Shown here: piece after piece, positions 1 to 6,843 of the stretch
Layout of the letters: the number at the start of each line of letters is the position of its first letter
Position numbering within the stretch: position 1 is the stretch's first letter
Position numbers and translations under genes: made by a program
The notes under the pieces: generated by a model
What the model was told of the DNA's origin: nothing
Database searches by the model: none
What the model saw: the letters and a program-made list of their open reading frames with translations, nothing else
Assembly (NCBI GenBank): GCA_938004115.1
Contig: CALKWS010000340.1
Span: forward strand, 1 to 11,118
Length of the DNA stretch: 11,118 nt
DNA from: an uncultured Ruaniaceae bacterium
GTDB lineage: Bacteria > Actinomycetota > Actinomycetes > Actinomycetales > Beutenbergiaceae
Direction: 5' to 3'

Positions 1-1672
1 CGCTGGTGTCCAGGCCCGTGCGTACCGGCAGTACCGCCTCCAGCAGTGAACGGGTGTACTCGTGACTGGGGTCGTGGAAGACCGTCCGGGTCTCGGCGTG
101 CTCCATCACCTTGCCCCGGCGCATCACCATGATCTCGTGCGCAAGGCGTTCGGCCACCGCGAGGTTGTGGGTGATCAGCATCATCGCGAAGCCCAGGCGT
201 TCCTGCAGACTCGAGAGCAGGTCCAGCACCTGCACCTGAACCGAGGCGTCCAGCGCCGAGGTGGGTTCGTCCGCGACGAGGAACTTCGGCTCCAGCGCTA
301 GCGCCCGCGCAATAGCGACCCGCTGCTGCTGTCCGCCGGACAGTTGCCGGGGGTACATATCGAGATATCCGGTATCGAGTTCCACCAACCGCAGCAGTTC
401 GGCGGCCTTCTCCCGGCGTTCGGTGCTGTTGCCGAGTCTGTTGATCCGCAGCGGCTCGCCGATGTTCTCCGACACCGTGGAGGAGGGCAACAGCGAACCG
501 TAGGGAGACTGGAACACCATCTGCATGTCCCGACGTTTGAGCCGCAGTTCCTTGTGGCTGAGTTCCCCCAGCACGTCCCCGTCCATCGTGACCTGCCCGG
601 CGGTCGGTTCGATCAGATGCAGCGCGAGGCGGGCGAGGGTGGACTTCCCGGACCCGGACTCACCCACCACACCCAGCGTTCTCCCCGGGTGCAGCGAGAA
701 GGACACATCGTCGACCGCCACTACCTGACCGCCCCGGCTGGCGAAGACCTTGGTGAGGTTCTGTCCCTGCACCAGCGCGCCGTCGTCGGGCGCTTCGGCA
801 GCAGCGGACGCGGACGCCTGGACGCCCACGTCCAGTGCGGCGTCGACCAGGGTGCGGCTGTAGTCCTGGGCGGGCTCGGTGAGCAGCCGGCGGATCGGAG
901 CCTGTTCCACCTTGCGCCCGTCCCGCAGCACGATGGCCTCATCGCAGACGTACCGCGCCACGCCCAGGTCATGGGTGATCATGACCATGGCCATGCCCAT
1001 CTCGCGCAGTTCCACCAGCAGGTCCAGGATCTGCTTCTGCACGGTCACGTCCAGCGCCGTGGTGGGCTCATCGGCGATGATCAACTGCGGCCGGGCGATG
1101 GTGGCCATCGCGATCATGGCGCGCTGGCGCATGCCGCCGGAGAGTTGGAACGGGTACATCTTCACCCGCTGTTCCGGCTCGGGGATCCCCACGTCGCCCA
1201 GGGCTTCCACGGCACGCTGATACGCCGTGGCCCGGTCACAGATACCGTGCCAGAGCAGCGCCTCGGCCAGTTGCCGGCCCAGGGGGACAGAAGGATTGAA
1301 GGCCTCCATGGCGTTCTGGAACACCATGCCCACCTGCTGGCCCCGGATCCGTCTCGCACGGGACTCCCCGAGCCGGAGCAGATCCACGCCCTCCTGTCCC
1401 TCGGGTGCGAGGGTCGCCTGACCGCGCACCCGGGCGTTACCGGGAAGTAGGCCCAGGATCGAGCGCATCGAGACGCTCTTGCCGCTGCCGGACTCCCCCA
1501 CCAGGGCGATCGCTCCCTGGCGGGGCACCGCCAGGTCCAGGCCGTGAACCACGTCCTTCAGCCCGGTGGGCAACTGGAACCCGACGGTCAGATCCCGGAT
1601 GTCCAACACCGGCGCGGCTGCGGTGCCGCCAACGCCTTGGCGGGGCTCAGCTTTCATCGACGTCGAAGGCAT
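1..1672 (-). CDS. Fused double-domain ABC transporter ATP-binding protein (oligopeptide/oligosaccharide importer), 3' end outside window
   Basis: This is the energising subunit of the importer; it hydrolyses ATP on the cytoplasmic face. Two complete ABC domains are fused. Domain 1 has Walker A GESGSGKS at about residues 59-66, signature LSGGMRQ at 177-183 and Walker B LIIADEP around 197-203, followed by an ITHD H-loop. Domain 2 has Walker A GESGSGKS at 337-344, signature LSGGQQQ from 444, then FLVADEPTSALD and an ITHN H-loop. The visible C-terminus (HEYTRSLLEAVLP) is the usual Opp/Dpp ATPase tail, so few residues are missing beyond position 1. Such fusions replace separate DppD and DppF proteins and are common in actinobacteria. 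I chose the ATG at 1672 because GGAG lies 6 nt upstream. The in-frame ATG at 1657 has no ribosome-binding site and would give a protein 5 residues shorter. The gene overlaps the upstream permease by 26 bp, which suggests translational coupling. Function is confident; substrate is not known. Confidence 0.95.
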   Translation of the reverse strand, partial: MPSTSMKAEPRQGVGGTAAAPVLDIRDLTVGFQLPTGLKDVVHGLDLAVPRQGAIALVGESGSGKSVSMRSILGLLPGNARVRGQATLAPEGQEGVDLLRLGESRARRIRGQQVGMVFQNAMEAFNPSVPLGRQLAEALLWHGICDRATAYQRAVEALGDVGIPEPEQRVKMYPFQLSGGMRQRAMIAMATIARPQLIIADEPTTALDVTVQKQILDLLVELREMGMAMVMITHDLGVARYVCDEAIVLRDGRKVEQAPIRRLLTEPAQDYSRTLVDAALDVGVQASASAAAEAPDDGALVQGQNLTKVFASRGGQVVAVDDVSFSLHPGRTLGVVGESGSGKSTLARLALHLIEPTAGQVTMDGDVLGELSHKELRLKRRDMQMVFQSPYGSLLPSSTVSENIGEPLRINRLGNSTERREKAAELLRLVELDTGYLDMYPRQLSGGQQQRVAIARALALEPKFLVADEPTSALDASVQVQVLDLLSSLQERLGFAMMLITHNLAVAERLAHEIMVMRRGKVMEHAETRTVFHDPSHEYTRSLLEAVLPVRTGLDTS

Positions 1673-2534
1673 CCCGGACTCCATCTCCTACCCAGGTGAA
1701 CGCGAGCATGATCAGCACGAACACCACGACCGGCCATCCGATCAGGTGCGGGAAGCTCTGCACGAACCGGTAACCCTCGTTGATCATCGTGCCCACGCTG
1801 GGCATGGGCGGGGCCACACCCAGACCGAGGATCGCCAGGCCGGACTCGGCGAGCATGTTGGCGGGGATCCCGAAACTCGTGCTCACCAGCACCGGTCCCA
1901 TCGCGCCGGGCACCATGTACCGCATCACCAGGGTCCACCCGGTAGCACCCATGGCGCGGCCCGCCTCGACGAACTCCATGCTCTTGAGCCGCAGGATCTG
2001 GGCGCGCAGGAGTCTGGACAGTCCCACCCAGCTCGCGATGGTCAGCGCCAGGATCACCGCCCAGGTGCTACGACCGAGTACCGCCACCAGCAGCACCGCG
2101 AACAGATAGCCGGGGAATGCGAACATCACGTCGGTTCCGGCCATCAGCCACTGGTCGATCTTGCCGCCCTTGTACCCGGCCACCAGTCCGACGACGAAGG
2201 AGATGACCAGGGAGAGCAGTTCGGCCACGATCGCGATGAAGAGCGCTGTGCGCAGACTGTAGAGCACCCGGGAGAACACGTCGCGGCCCAGGATGTCGGT
2301 ACCCATGATGTGGCCGGGGGAACCGGTGGGCAGGAACTCCTGGCCCTGGTGCAGGGTGGCGTAGTGGTAGGGAGCGATCACCGGAGCGAACAGTGCCGAC
2401 AGGCAGGCGATCGCCACGATGATCAGCCCGACGACGGCGAGTCTGTTGCGACGGAACCGTCCGATTCGCCGGGACATCTCCGAGCGGGGCTTGCCCGCGT
2501 CCGACGCGCTCGGCGTCACCTCTGCTGAGGTCAC
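1647..2534 (-). CDS. ABC transporter permease, DppC/OppC type
   Basis: This is the second inner-membrane channel subunit of the importer (295 aa, a normal length for DppC). Residues 21-60 match the OppC N-terminal region, with a basic RRIGRFRRNRL stretch before the first membrane helix. The periplasmic motif HIMGTDILGRDVFSR (about 75-89), typical of the family, follows. The EAA cytoplasmic loop that docks on the ATPase is at about 187-213 (EFVEAGRAMGATGW then RYMVPGAMGP). Later helices end in WVGDGVRDAFDVDE, the standard family ending. The open frame extends upstream to 3056, but that stretch is out-of-frame sequence of the neighbouring permease. The GTG at 2534 is the start, with a strong GGAGGA 5 nt upstream and a 4-bp overlap (GTGA) with the stop of the upstream permease, which points to coupled translation. 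An internal ATG at residue 20 is a less likely alternative. Confidence 0.95.
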   Translation of the reverse strand: MTSAEVTPSASDAGKPRSEMSRRIGRFRRNRLAVVGLIIVAIACLSALFAPVIAPYHYATLHQGQEFLPTGSPGHIMGTDILGRDVFSRVLYSLRTALFIAIVAELLSLVISFVVGLVAGYKGGKIDQWLMAGTDVMFAFPGYLFAVLLVAVLGRSTWAVILALTIASWVGLSRLLRAQILRLKSMEFVEAGRAMGATGWTLVMRYMVPGAMGPVLVSTSFGIPANMLAESGLAILGLGVAPPMPSVGTMINEGYRFVQSFPHLIGWPVVVFVLIMLAFTWVGDGVRDAFDVDES

Positions 2535-3586
2535 AGTGTTCCTCCGCTCTGACTGGTGCGCTCGGTAGAGGTGGAGGCCGCCGGTTGCGCCCCATCCTTC
2601 TTCAGCGCTTCCTCCGCGGTGCGGGTCAGGTTCAAACTCGCCCGGACCCGGGGATCCAGCGCCGCGTAGATCAGGTCCACGGCCAGGTTCATCACCATCA
2701 GCAACGCCGCGAAGAACAGCGTGGACCCCATCAGCAGCGGCATATCCCGTTGCACGGCGGCTTCGGTGAAGTAGCGGCCCAAACCGGGCACCCCGAAGAT
2801 CGACTCCACGAAGATCGTGCCGGTGGCCAAGCCGGCGAACATCGGGCCCAGCACCGTGACCAGCGGCATCATCGAATTGCGCAGCACGTGCCGGCCCATG
2901 ATGGTGCGGAACTTGCCGCCCTTGGCCTTGGCGGCCACGACGTACTCCTCGCGCAGGTTCTCCAGCACCGAGTTGCGCACGTATCGGGCCAGGATGGCGA
3001 TCGGCGAGACCGCGAGCGCCACGATGGGCAGGATCGCGTTCTCCGGGCCGCGCCACCCGAACGGGGGAAGCCAGCCCAGGCCCGCGGAGAAGATCAGCAC
3101 CAGCACCAACCCGGCCAGATAGTTGGGCAGCCCGTGGCCCAACGTGGCCACGAACATCGTGCCGGTGTCCCAGATGGTCCGGCGCCGGACGGCGGCGAGG
3201 ATCCCCAGCGGCACGGCGATCACCACCGAGAGCACTACAGCGCCGATGGCCAGTCCGGCGGACACCGGGAAGGCGCGGGCGATGATCTGCTCCACGGTCA
3301 GGTGGGGGTAGCGGTAGGTGGGTCCCATGTCACCGGTGAGCACCCCGGCCATGAACTGGGTGTACTGCTGCCATACCGGGATGTCATCGCCGTAGCGGGC
3401 CTGCAGTCCGGCGCGCTGCTCGGCGCTGGCCTCCTGCGCCAGGCCCACGGTGCCACCGCCGACGGCCTGGATGCTCGCGAAGTCCCCGGGAGCGAACTGC
3501 AGCAGCGTCCAGGTCAGGAGTGAGACCACCCAAAGACACAGGATCACCCGCAGCACCCGCCGGACCACGAAGGTCACGACCTTCAT
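2531..3586 (-). CDS. ABC transporter permease, DppB/OppB type
   Basis: This is the first channel subunit of the importer (351 aa). The start MKVVTFVVRRVLRVILCLWVVSLLTWTLLQFAPGDF is the usual OppB N-terminal helix followed by the APGD motif. Several more membrane segments follow (about residues 105-135, 150-175, 185-203, 240-260 and 285-308). The EAA loop is at about 214-241 (EYVVAAKAKGGKFRTIM then RNSMMP), and the family ending AALDPRVR is at 308-315. About 35 extra polar residues (TRTAEEALKKDGAQPAAST and on) follow the DPRVR motif; this is a longer tail than the minimal DppB and has no domain that I recognise. An ATG at 3586 with the weak GGGGTG upstream is chosen; the nearby ATG at 3590 is in a different frame. 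The gene starts 50 bp after the substrate-binding protein gene, with no clear hairpin between them. Confidence 0.95.
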   Translation of the reverse strand: MKVVTFVVRRVLRVILCLWVVSLLTWTLLQFAPGDFASIQAVGGGTVGLAQEASAEQRAGLQARYGDDIPVWQQYTQFMAGVLTGDMGPTYRYPHLTVEQIIARAFPVSAGLAIGAVVLSVVIAVPLGILAAVRRRTIWDTGTMFVATLGHGLPNYLAGLVLVLIFSAGLGWLPPFGWRGPENAILPIVALAVSPIAILARYVRNSVLENLREEYVVAAKAKGGKFRTIMGRHVLRNSMMPLVTVLGPMFAGLATGTIFVESIFGVPGLGRYFTEAAVQRDMPLLMGSTLFFAALLMVMNLAVDLIYAALDPRVRASLNLTRTAEEALKKDGAQPAASTSTERTSQSGGTL

Positions 3587-3636
3587 TCATCACCCCGCGT
3601 CGCGTTCCGCACCTTTACTCCCTCACCGTTGCGCCG

Positions 3637-5415
3637 TCAGCCGTCGATGGACATGTACTTGTAGTAGGTGATCTCCGGGGAGGGCCGCGGCACGAACCCG
3701 GAGATGTGGTCGCCGACCACCAGGGTCCGCCCCACCCAGGCGATCGGGATCGTGTACGCCATCTCCTCCCGGATAGCGGCTGCCTCGAGATAGGCCTGCA
3801 GCCGTTCCTCGTCATCCAGGATGGTCATCGCCTCAGTGGCGAGGTCGGCGAACCGCACCGCATCGGGATCGGCGGCCGAGCGCAGTTTCTCCCGCAGCAC
3901 CGTGGCCTTCTCCGCACCGGAGATAGACTCGTCGGCCTCGAGTTCCTGGTACGCCTGCCAGTCCTCGGTGGACATGCTGAACTGCATCACGTAGTCCGGC
4001 GGGAAGATGTTGTTCACCCAGTTCACCATCGTGGGTAGGCCGGAGAAGGTGCCGCCGTAGTAACTGATGGTGTCCTCATCCTCGTGCGGGGCCCACCGGG
4101 TCTCGCTGTGCACGCCGGCTTCGAGCACGTCGATGATCACCTCGGTGTCGAACGCCTCCCGCCACTGATCGGCCAGGATCGAGAGCCACGGGTCGTCGAA
4201 GTTGAACTGGAGGCGCAGTTTCGGCATGTTGCCGGTGAGCCCGGCCTCGTCGATCAGTGCGCGTGCGGCGTCCACGTCGTGCGGGACCGCGATGGACTCA
4301 TCCCATCCGGGCACTACGTTGCCCGGGATCAGGGACACGCCGGGCTCGTCGGCGGGGCCGACGGCTGCGATCGCCTCCCGGTCCAGCGCCAGGGACAGCG
4401 CGCGGCGAACGCGCTGGTCGCCCGAGGCCTCGTGCCCGCCCCACATGCGCTGGATATAGCGCATCGTGTAGCCCGGCACCTGCATGGCCTTGTCCTGCAG
4501 GTCCTCGCGTTGTTCCACGGTGGCAGCGTTGGCCACGGCCACGTCGATGTCCCCGGAGGTGAACGAGGCCAGACTCGCCGTGCCGTCCATACCGAGCACG
4601 AGTTCCACGGTTTCCAGGCCCACGTTCTCGTAGTCCCAGTACTGATCGTTGGCTCGCATCCGCAAGGACGTGGTCGGCTCCCACGACTCCAGCACGTAGG
4701 CGCCGTTGCCGACGAAGTTCTCCGGCTGCATCCAGTCCTGTCCGCCGTCCTCCAGGCTCGGCGGGTGGACCAGCACCATGGAGTAGTGGGACATCAGCAA
4801 CAAGAAGTCCGGGTTCGGCGACTCCAGTTCGATCACCAGGGTGTCATCGTCCGTCGCGGCGATTCCCACCGAGTCCCAGTCGTCATTCGCACCGGCCAGG
4901 TGATCACCCGCCCCCTTGATGCCCAGTCCGTTGAGGTAACTCGAGGCGCCGGCGGCATAGTGCGTGCTGGCGCCGGTGGGGGTGAGCAGGCGCCGGAAAC
5001 TCCATTCCGCGTCGTGGGCGGTAACCGGGTCACCGTTGGACCACGTGGCCCCCTGGCGCATGTGGAACGTGTACGTGGTGGCGTCCTCCGAGACATCCCA
5101 GGATTCGGCCGCGGCCGGGATGGCATCGGTGCCGTCGTCGTTGGAGAACACCAGCCCCTCCAGAAGCCCGGAGGGCACCACGATCATGGCGTTGTTCACG
5201 TAGTGGGGGTCCAGGGAGTCGATCGTCGCGCCGGTGAAGTGCATCCGCACCTCTCCCGACGGGCCGCCGCCGTTGCCGTTGCCCTCCCCGCCGGCGGCAG
5301 AGTCGGCACTCGAAGAACTTCCGTCGAACCCGCACCCGGCCAGAGCGAGCGCCACCGCACTCACACCACCGCCAAGGAACAGTCGCCGGTTCACCCGCAG
5401 GTCACTGTGATCCAT
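3637..5415 (-). CDS. ABC transporter substrate-binding lipoprotein, family 5 (DppA/OppA-like)
   Basis: This extracytoplasmic receptor captures the substrate and delivers it to the permeases (592 aa, normal for the family). The N-terminus has a Tat-like motif NRRLFLGG (Arg10-Arg11), a short hydrophobic stretch and a lipobox LAGC with the lipid-bearing Cys28, so export of a folded protein and anchoring to the outer face of the membrane are predicted. A Gly/Ser/Asn-rich linker spans about 33-54. Residues 101-147 (AESWDVSEDATTYTFHMRQGATWSNGDPVTAHDAEWSF in two stretches) are the classic SBP_bac_5 core. The end is YYKYMSIDG. GGAGGAG lies 5 nt before the ATG, a strong ribosome site. It is the first gene of the operon and its promoter carries two LacI-type operators. 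Family 5 proteins bind peptides, but also nickel and oligosaccharides; a LacI regulator and secreted beta-structure proteins nearby favour a sugar, by inference only. Confidence 0.95.
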   Translation of the reverse strand: MDHSDLRVNRRLFLGGGVSAVALALAGCGFDGSSSSADSAAGGEGNGNGGGPSGEVRMHFTGATIDSLDPHYVNNAMIVVPSGLLEGLVFSNDDGTDAIPAAAESWDVSEDATTYTFHMRQGATWSNGDPVTAHDAEWSFRRLLTPTGASTHYAAGASSYLNGLGIKGAGDHLAGANDDWDSVGIAATDDDTLVIELESPNPDFLLLMSHYSMVLVHPPSLEDGGQDWMQPENFVGNGAYVLESWEPTTSLRMRANDQYWDYENVGLETVELVLGMDGTASLASFTSGDIDVAVANAATVEQREDLQDKAMQVPGYTMRYIQRMWGGHEASGDQRVRRALSLALDREAIAAVGPADEPGVSLIPGNVVPGWDESIAVPHDVDAARALIDEAGLTGNMPKLRLQFNFDDPWLSILADQWREAFDTEVIIDVLEAGVHSETRWAPHEDEDTISYYGGTFSGLPTMVNWVNNIFPPDYVMQFSMSTEDWQAYQELEADESISGAEKATVLREKLRSAADPDAVRFADLATEAMTILDDEERLQAYLEAAAIREEMAYTIPIAWVGRTLVVGDHISGFVPRPSPEITYYKYMSIDG

Positions 5416-5463
5416 GTTCTCTCCTCCAGGACTTCGCCGTCCGGTAGACCGAATTCGCTACGT

Positions 5464-5477
5464 TGCAATCGCTTGCA
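5464..5477. promoter_or_regulatory. LacI-type operator O1 over the transporter operon start site
   Basis: TGCAATCGCTTGCA is a palindrome with 5-bp arms TGCAA/TTGCA around a central CG. It fits the general LacI/GalR operator pattern TGnAAnCGnTTnCA at every defined position. It begins 3 nt below the predicted -10 box and covers the predicted transcription start near 5474, where a bound repressor would block initiation. The likely binder is the LacI-family protein encoded at 5694-6728; that assignment is inferred. Confidence 0.8.
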
Positions 5478-5480
5478 GTG

Positions 5481-5510
5481 ACCGTACTCGCAACCCGTTG
5501 CAATGGTCAA
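5481..5510 (-). promoter_or_regulatory. Promoter of the ABC transporter operon
   Basis: On the minus strand TTGACC (5510-5505) and TACGGT (5486-5481) are separated by 18 nt, a good vegetative sigma-factor promoter for a high-G+C actinobacterium. The start site would be near 5474, giving an untranslated leader of about 60 nt before the binding-protein ATG at 5415. One operator fills the spacer and one overlaps the start site, so repression by a LacI-family protein is the expected control. Upstream sequence from 5511 to 5693 shows no further clear promoter. Confidence 0.7.
5489..5502. promoter_or_regulatory. LacI-type operator O2 in the -35/-10 spacer
   Basis: CGCAACCCGTTGCA resembles O1, with arms GCAA/TTGC and the same 5-4-5 geometry. 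It is weaker: one outer base differs and the central CG is CC. It lies entirely inside the 18-nt spacer between the predicted -35 and -10 boxes of the transporter promoter. Its centre is 25 bp from the centre of O1, so the two sites lie on partly different faces of the helix. Confidence 0.65.
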
Positions 5511-5642
5511 GGCCCTGCTGTGACTTCTCCGCTCGGGCACCCCTCTGGGCAGGATCGACGACGACCGGCTACGGCGGGGTCGACGAAGAGCCGGCGCGGC
5601 GTGCGGCCGCGGTACCGAGTCCGTGCGTGACCTAGCCCTGCA

Positions 5643-5667
5643 CCGGCACGCCGCTGATCGGCACCGG
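5643..5667 (-). terminator. Weak hairpin after the lacI-family gene
   Basis: GCCG (5650-5653) and CGGC (5659-5662) pair around the loop CTGAT, and CCGG (5643-5646) pairs with CCGG (5664-5667) across an uneven internal loop. The hairpin starts 27 nt below the stop codon of the regulator gene. There is no U tract and the stem is broken, so it may be only G+C-rich background. The octamer CGGCACCG also occurs twice here (5659 and 5669). Confidence 0.25.
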
Positions 5668-5693
5668 TCGGCACCGCTCATGACGGGGAGCGC

Positions 5694-6728
5694 TCACTTG
5701 GCCGGCCCGGGCGCTTGACGGACCGGCCCGGTCGACTTGCGCACCAGGAGTTCGGTGCCGAGCCACCGCACCGTGGCCGCTTCCTCGTTCCCGTCCTCCT
5801 CGAGGGCGATCCTGAGGGCGGTCTCGCCCATCTGCCGCAGCGGCAGTCGAACCGTCGTGAGCGAAGGGCTCAGGTCCCGGGCAACATCGATGTCGTTGAA
5901 GCCGGCTACCGAGACGTCCTCGGGTACACGGCGGCCCTGGTCCCGCAACCAGGCCATCGCCCCCATCGCCATCTGGTCCGCCGACCCCACCAGGGCCGTG
6001 ATGTCGGGGAACTGCTCCATCAGCCCGCCCGCGCCGTCGTATGCGTCGTCCCGGGTGGGAGCTCCGTGCCGGACGGTCAGCACGCCGCCCGCACCTTCGA
6101 TCACCTTCCGGAGTCCGGTCAACCGCTCGGCGGTGGATCCCACGTTCGCCGGCCCGGCGAGGACGCCCACGTGCCGGTGGCCTAGATCCACCAGATGCTG
6201 GGCCAGGTCGGTCGCTCCGGCGGTGTTGTCCACGCGTACGTTGTCCACCTCGAGGATCGGTGTGCCGATGGACACCACGCGTCCCCCGCCCGAGACGAAG
6301 GACTTGGCTCGGGCGGTCAGCCGCGCTTGATAGTCCGGGTCGTCCAGGCCTGATCCCGCGAGGATCACCACCGCAGCACGGTGCGCCTGCAGCATCTTGA
6401 AGTACGCGAGTTCCTGCTCCACATCCCGCTCGGTCTGGCAGATCGCCACCAGCAGCCGGCGCTGGGTCGCCACGTCGTGGATCCCGTTGATCATCTCCGA
6501 GAAGTACGGGTCACCCACATCACCAGCGAGAACCCCGATCATCCCGGTGTTGCCACGCAACAGTCCCTGCGCCTGGACGTTGGGCACGTAGTCCAAGTCC
6601 TCAGCGGCCTTCAGGACGCGGTCACGGAGTTCGGGCAGTACCGGATAGGTGCTGCCGGAGAGCACCCGCGACGCCGTGGGCACGGAAACGCCAGCCAGTT
6701 TGGCGACATCCTTCAAGTTGACCGGCAT
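5694..6728 (-). CDS. LacI/GalR-family transcriptional regulator
   Basis: This is a DNA-binding repressor with a sugar-type effector domain (344 aa, standard length). The N-terminal helix-turn-helix LKDVAKLAGVSVPTASRVLSG (residues 5-25) carries Val16, Pro17 and Arg21 at the positions that read bases in LacI (Tyr17, Gln18 and Arg22). The hinge helix (YVPNVQAQGL, 47-56) keeps Leu56, which in LacI wedges into the central CpG of the operator; this agrees with the CG-centred sites at 5464 and 10627. Residues from about 62 form the periplasmic-binding-protein-like effector domain, with VGVLAGPAN, GSADQMAMGAM and the late motif SVAGFNDIDVARDLSPSLTTVR. AGGA lies about 8 nt upstream of the ATG at 6728. 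The gene sits between the transporter operon it probably controls and a secreted beta-helix gene, all in one direction. I saw no matching operator in front of its own start. The inducer is unknown, probably an oligosaccharide or monosaccharide product. Confidence 0.93.
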   Translation of the reverse strand: MPVNLKDVAKLAGVSVPTASRVLSGSTYPVLPELRDRVLKAAEDLDYVPNVQAQGLLRGNTGMIGVLAGDVGDPYFSEMINGIHDVATQRRLLVAICQTERDVEQELAYFKMLQAHRAAVVILAGSGLDDPDYQARLTARAKSFVSGGGRVVSIGTPILEVDNVRVDNTAGATDLAQHLVDLGHRHVGVLAGPANVGSTAERLTGLRKVIEGAGGVLTVRHGAPTRDDAYDGAGGLMEQFPDITALVGSADQMAMGAMAWLRDQGRRVPEDVSVAGFNDIDVARDLSPSLTTVRLPLRQMGETALRIALEEDGNEEAATVRWLGTELLVRKSTGPVRQAPGPAK

Positions 6729-6770
6729 GTGGGAATCCTATTCGTCGAGCGCATCGCCGGTGGCGCAGCG

Positions 6771-6793
6771 GAACAACCGCCACGGCGGTGTTC
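6771..6793. repeat. Inverted repeat between the beta-helix and regulator genes
   Basis: GAACA(A)CCGC and GCGGTGTTC pair around a CACG loop, giving a 9-bp stem with a single bulged A. It lies 51 nt below the beta-helix stop codon and 43 nt above the regulator start. There is no U tract on the minus strand. It could be a terminator of the beta-helix transcript, an attenuating stem in a joint transcript, or a protein-binding palindrome. It does not match the TGCAA-nCGn-TTGCA operator pattern. Confidence 0.45.
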
Positions 6794-6843
6794 GCACAGC
6801 GGAGGTGACCACCGGGATTTCACCGGCGACAATATTGACGCAC

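Noticed and set aside
344..1450. A 368-codon open frame on the plus strand
   Set aside because: It is antisense to the double ATPase, whose Walker and signature motifs are all on the minus strand.
2535..3056. Upstream extension of the DppC-type permease frame
   Set aside because: The extra residues are Arg/Gly-rich out-of-frame sequence of the DppB-type gene. The GTG at 2534 with GGAGGA and the family's usual N-terminus mark the true start.
5450..5457. Palindrome CGAATTCG below the transporter promoter
   Set aside because: It is only 8 bp, does not match the operator pattern and is likely chance.
4084..5481. A 465-codon open frame on the plus strand
   Set aside because: It is antisense to the substrate-binding protein gene, has no domain pattern or ribosome site, and the minus-strand product is an unmistakable family 5 binding protein.
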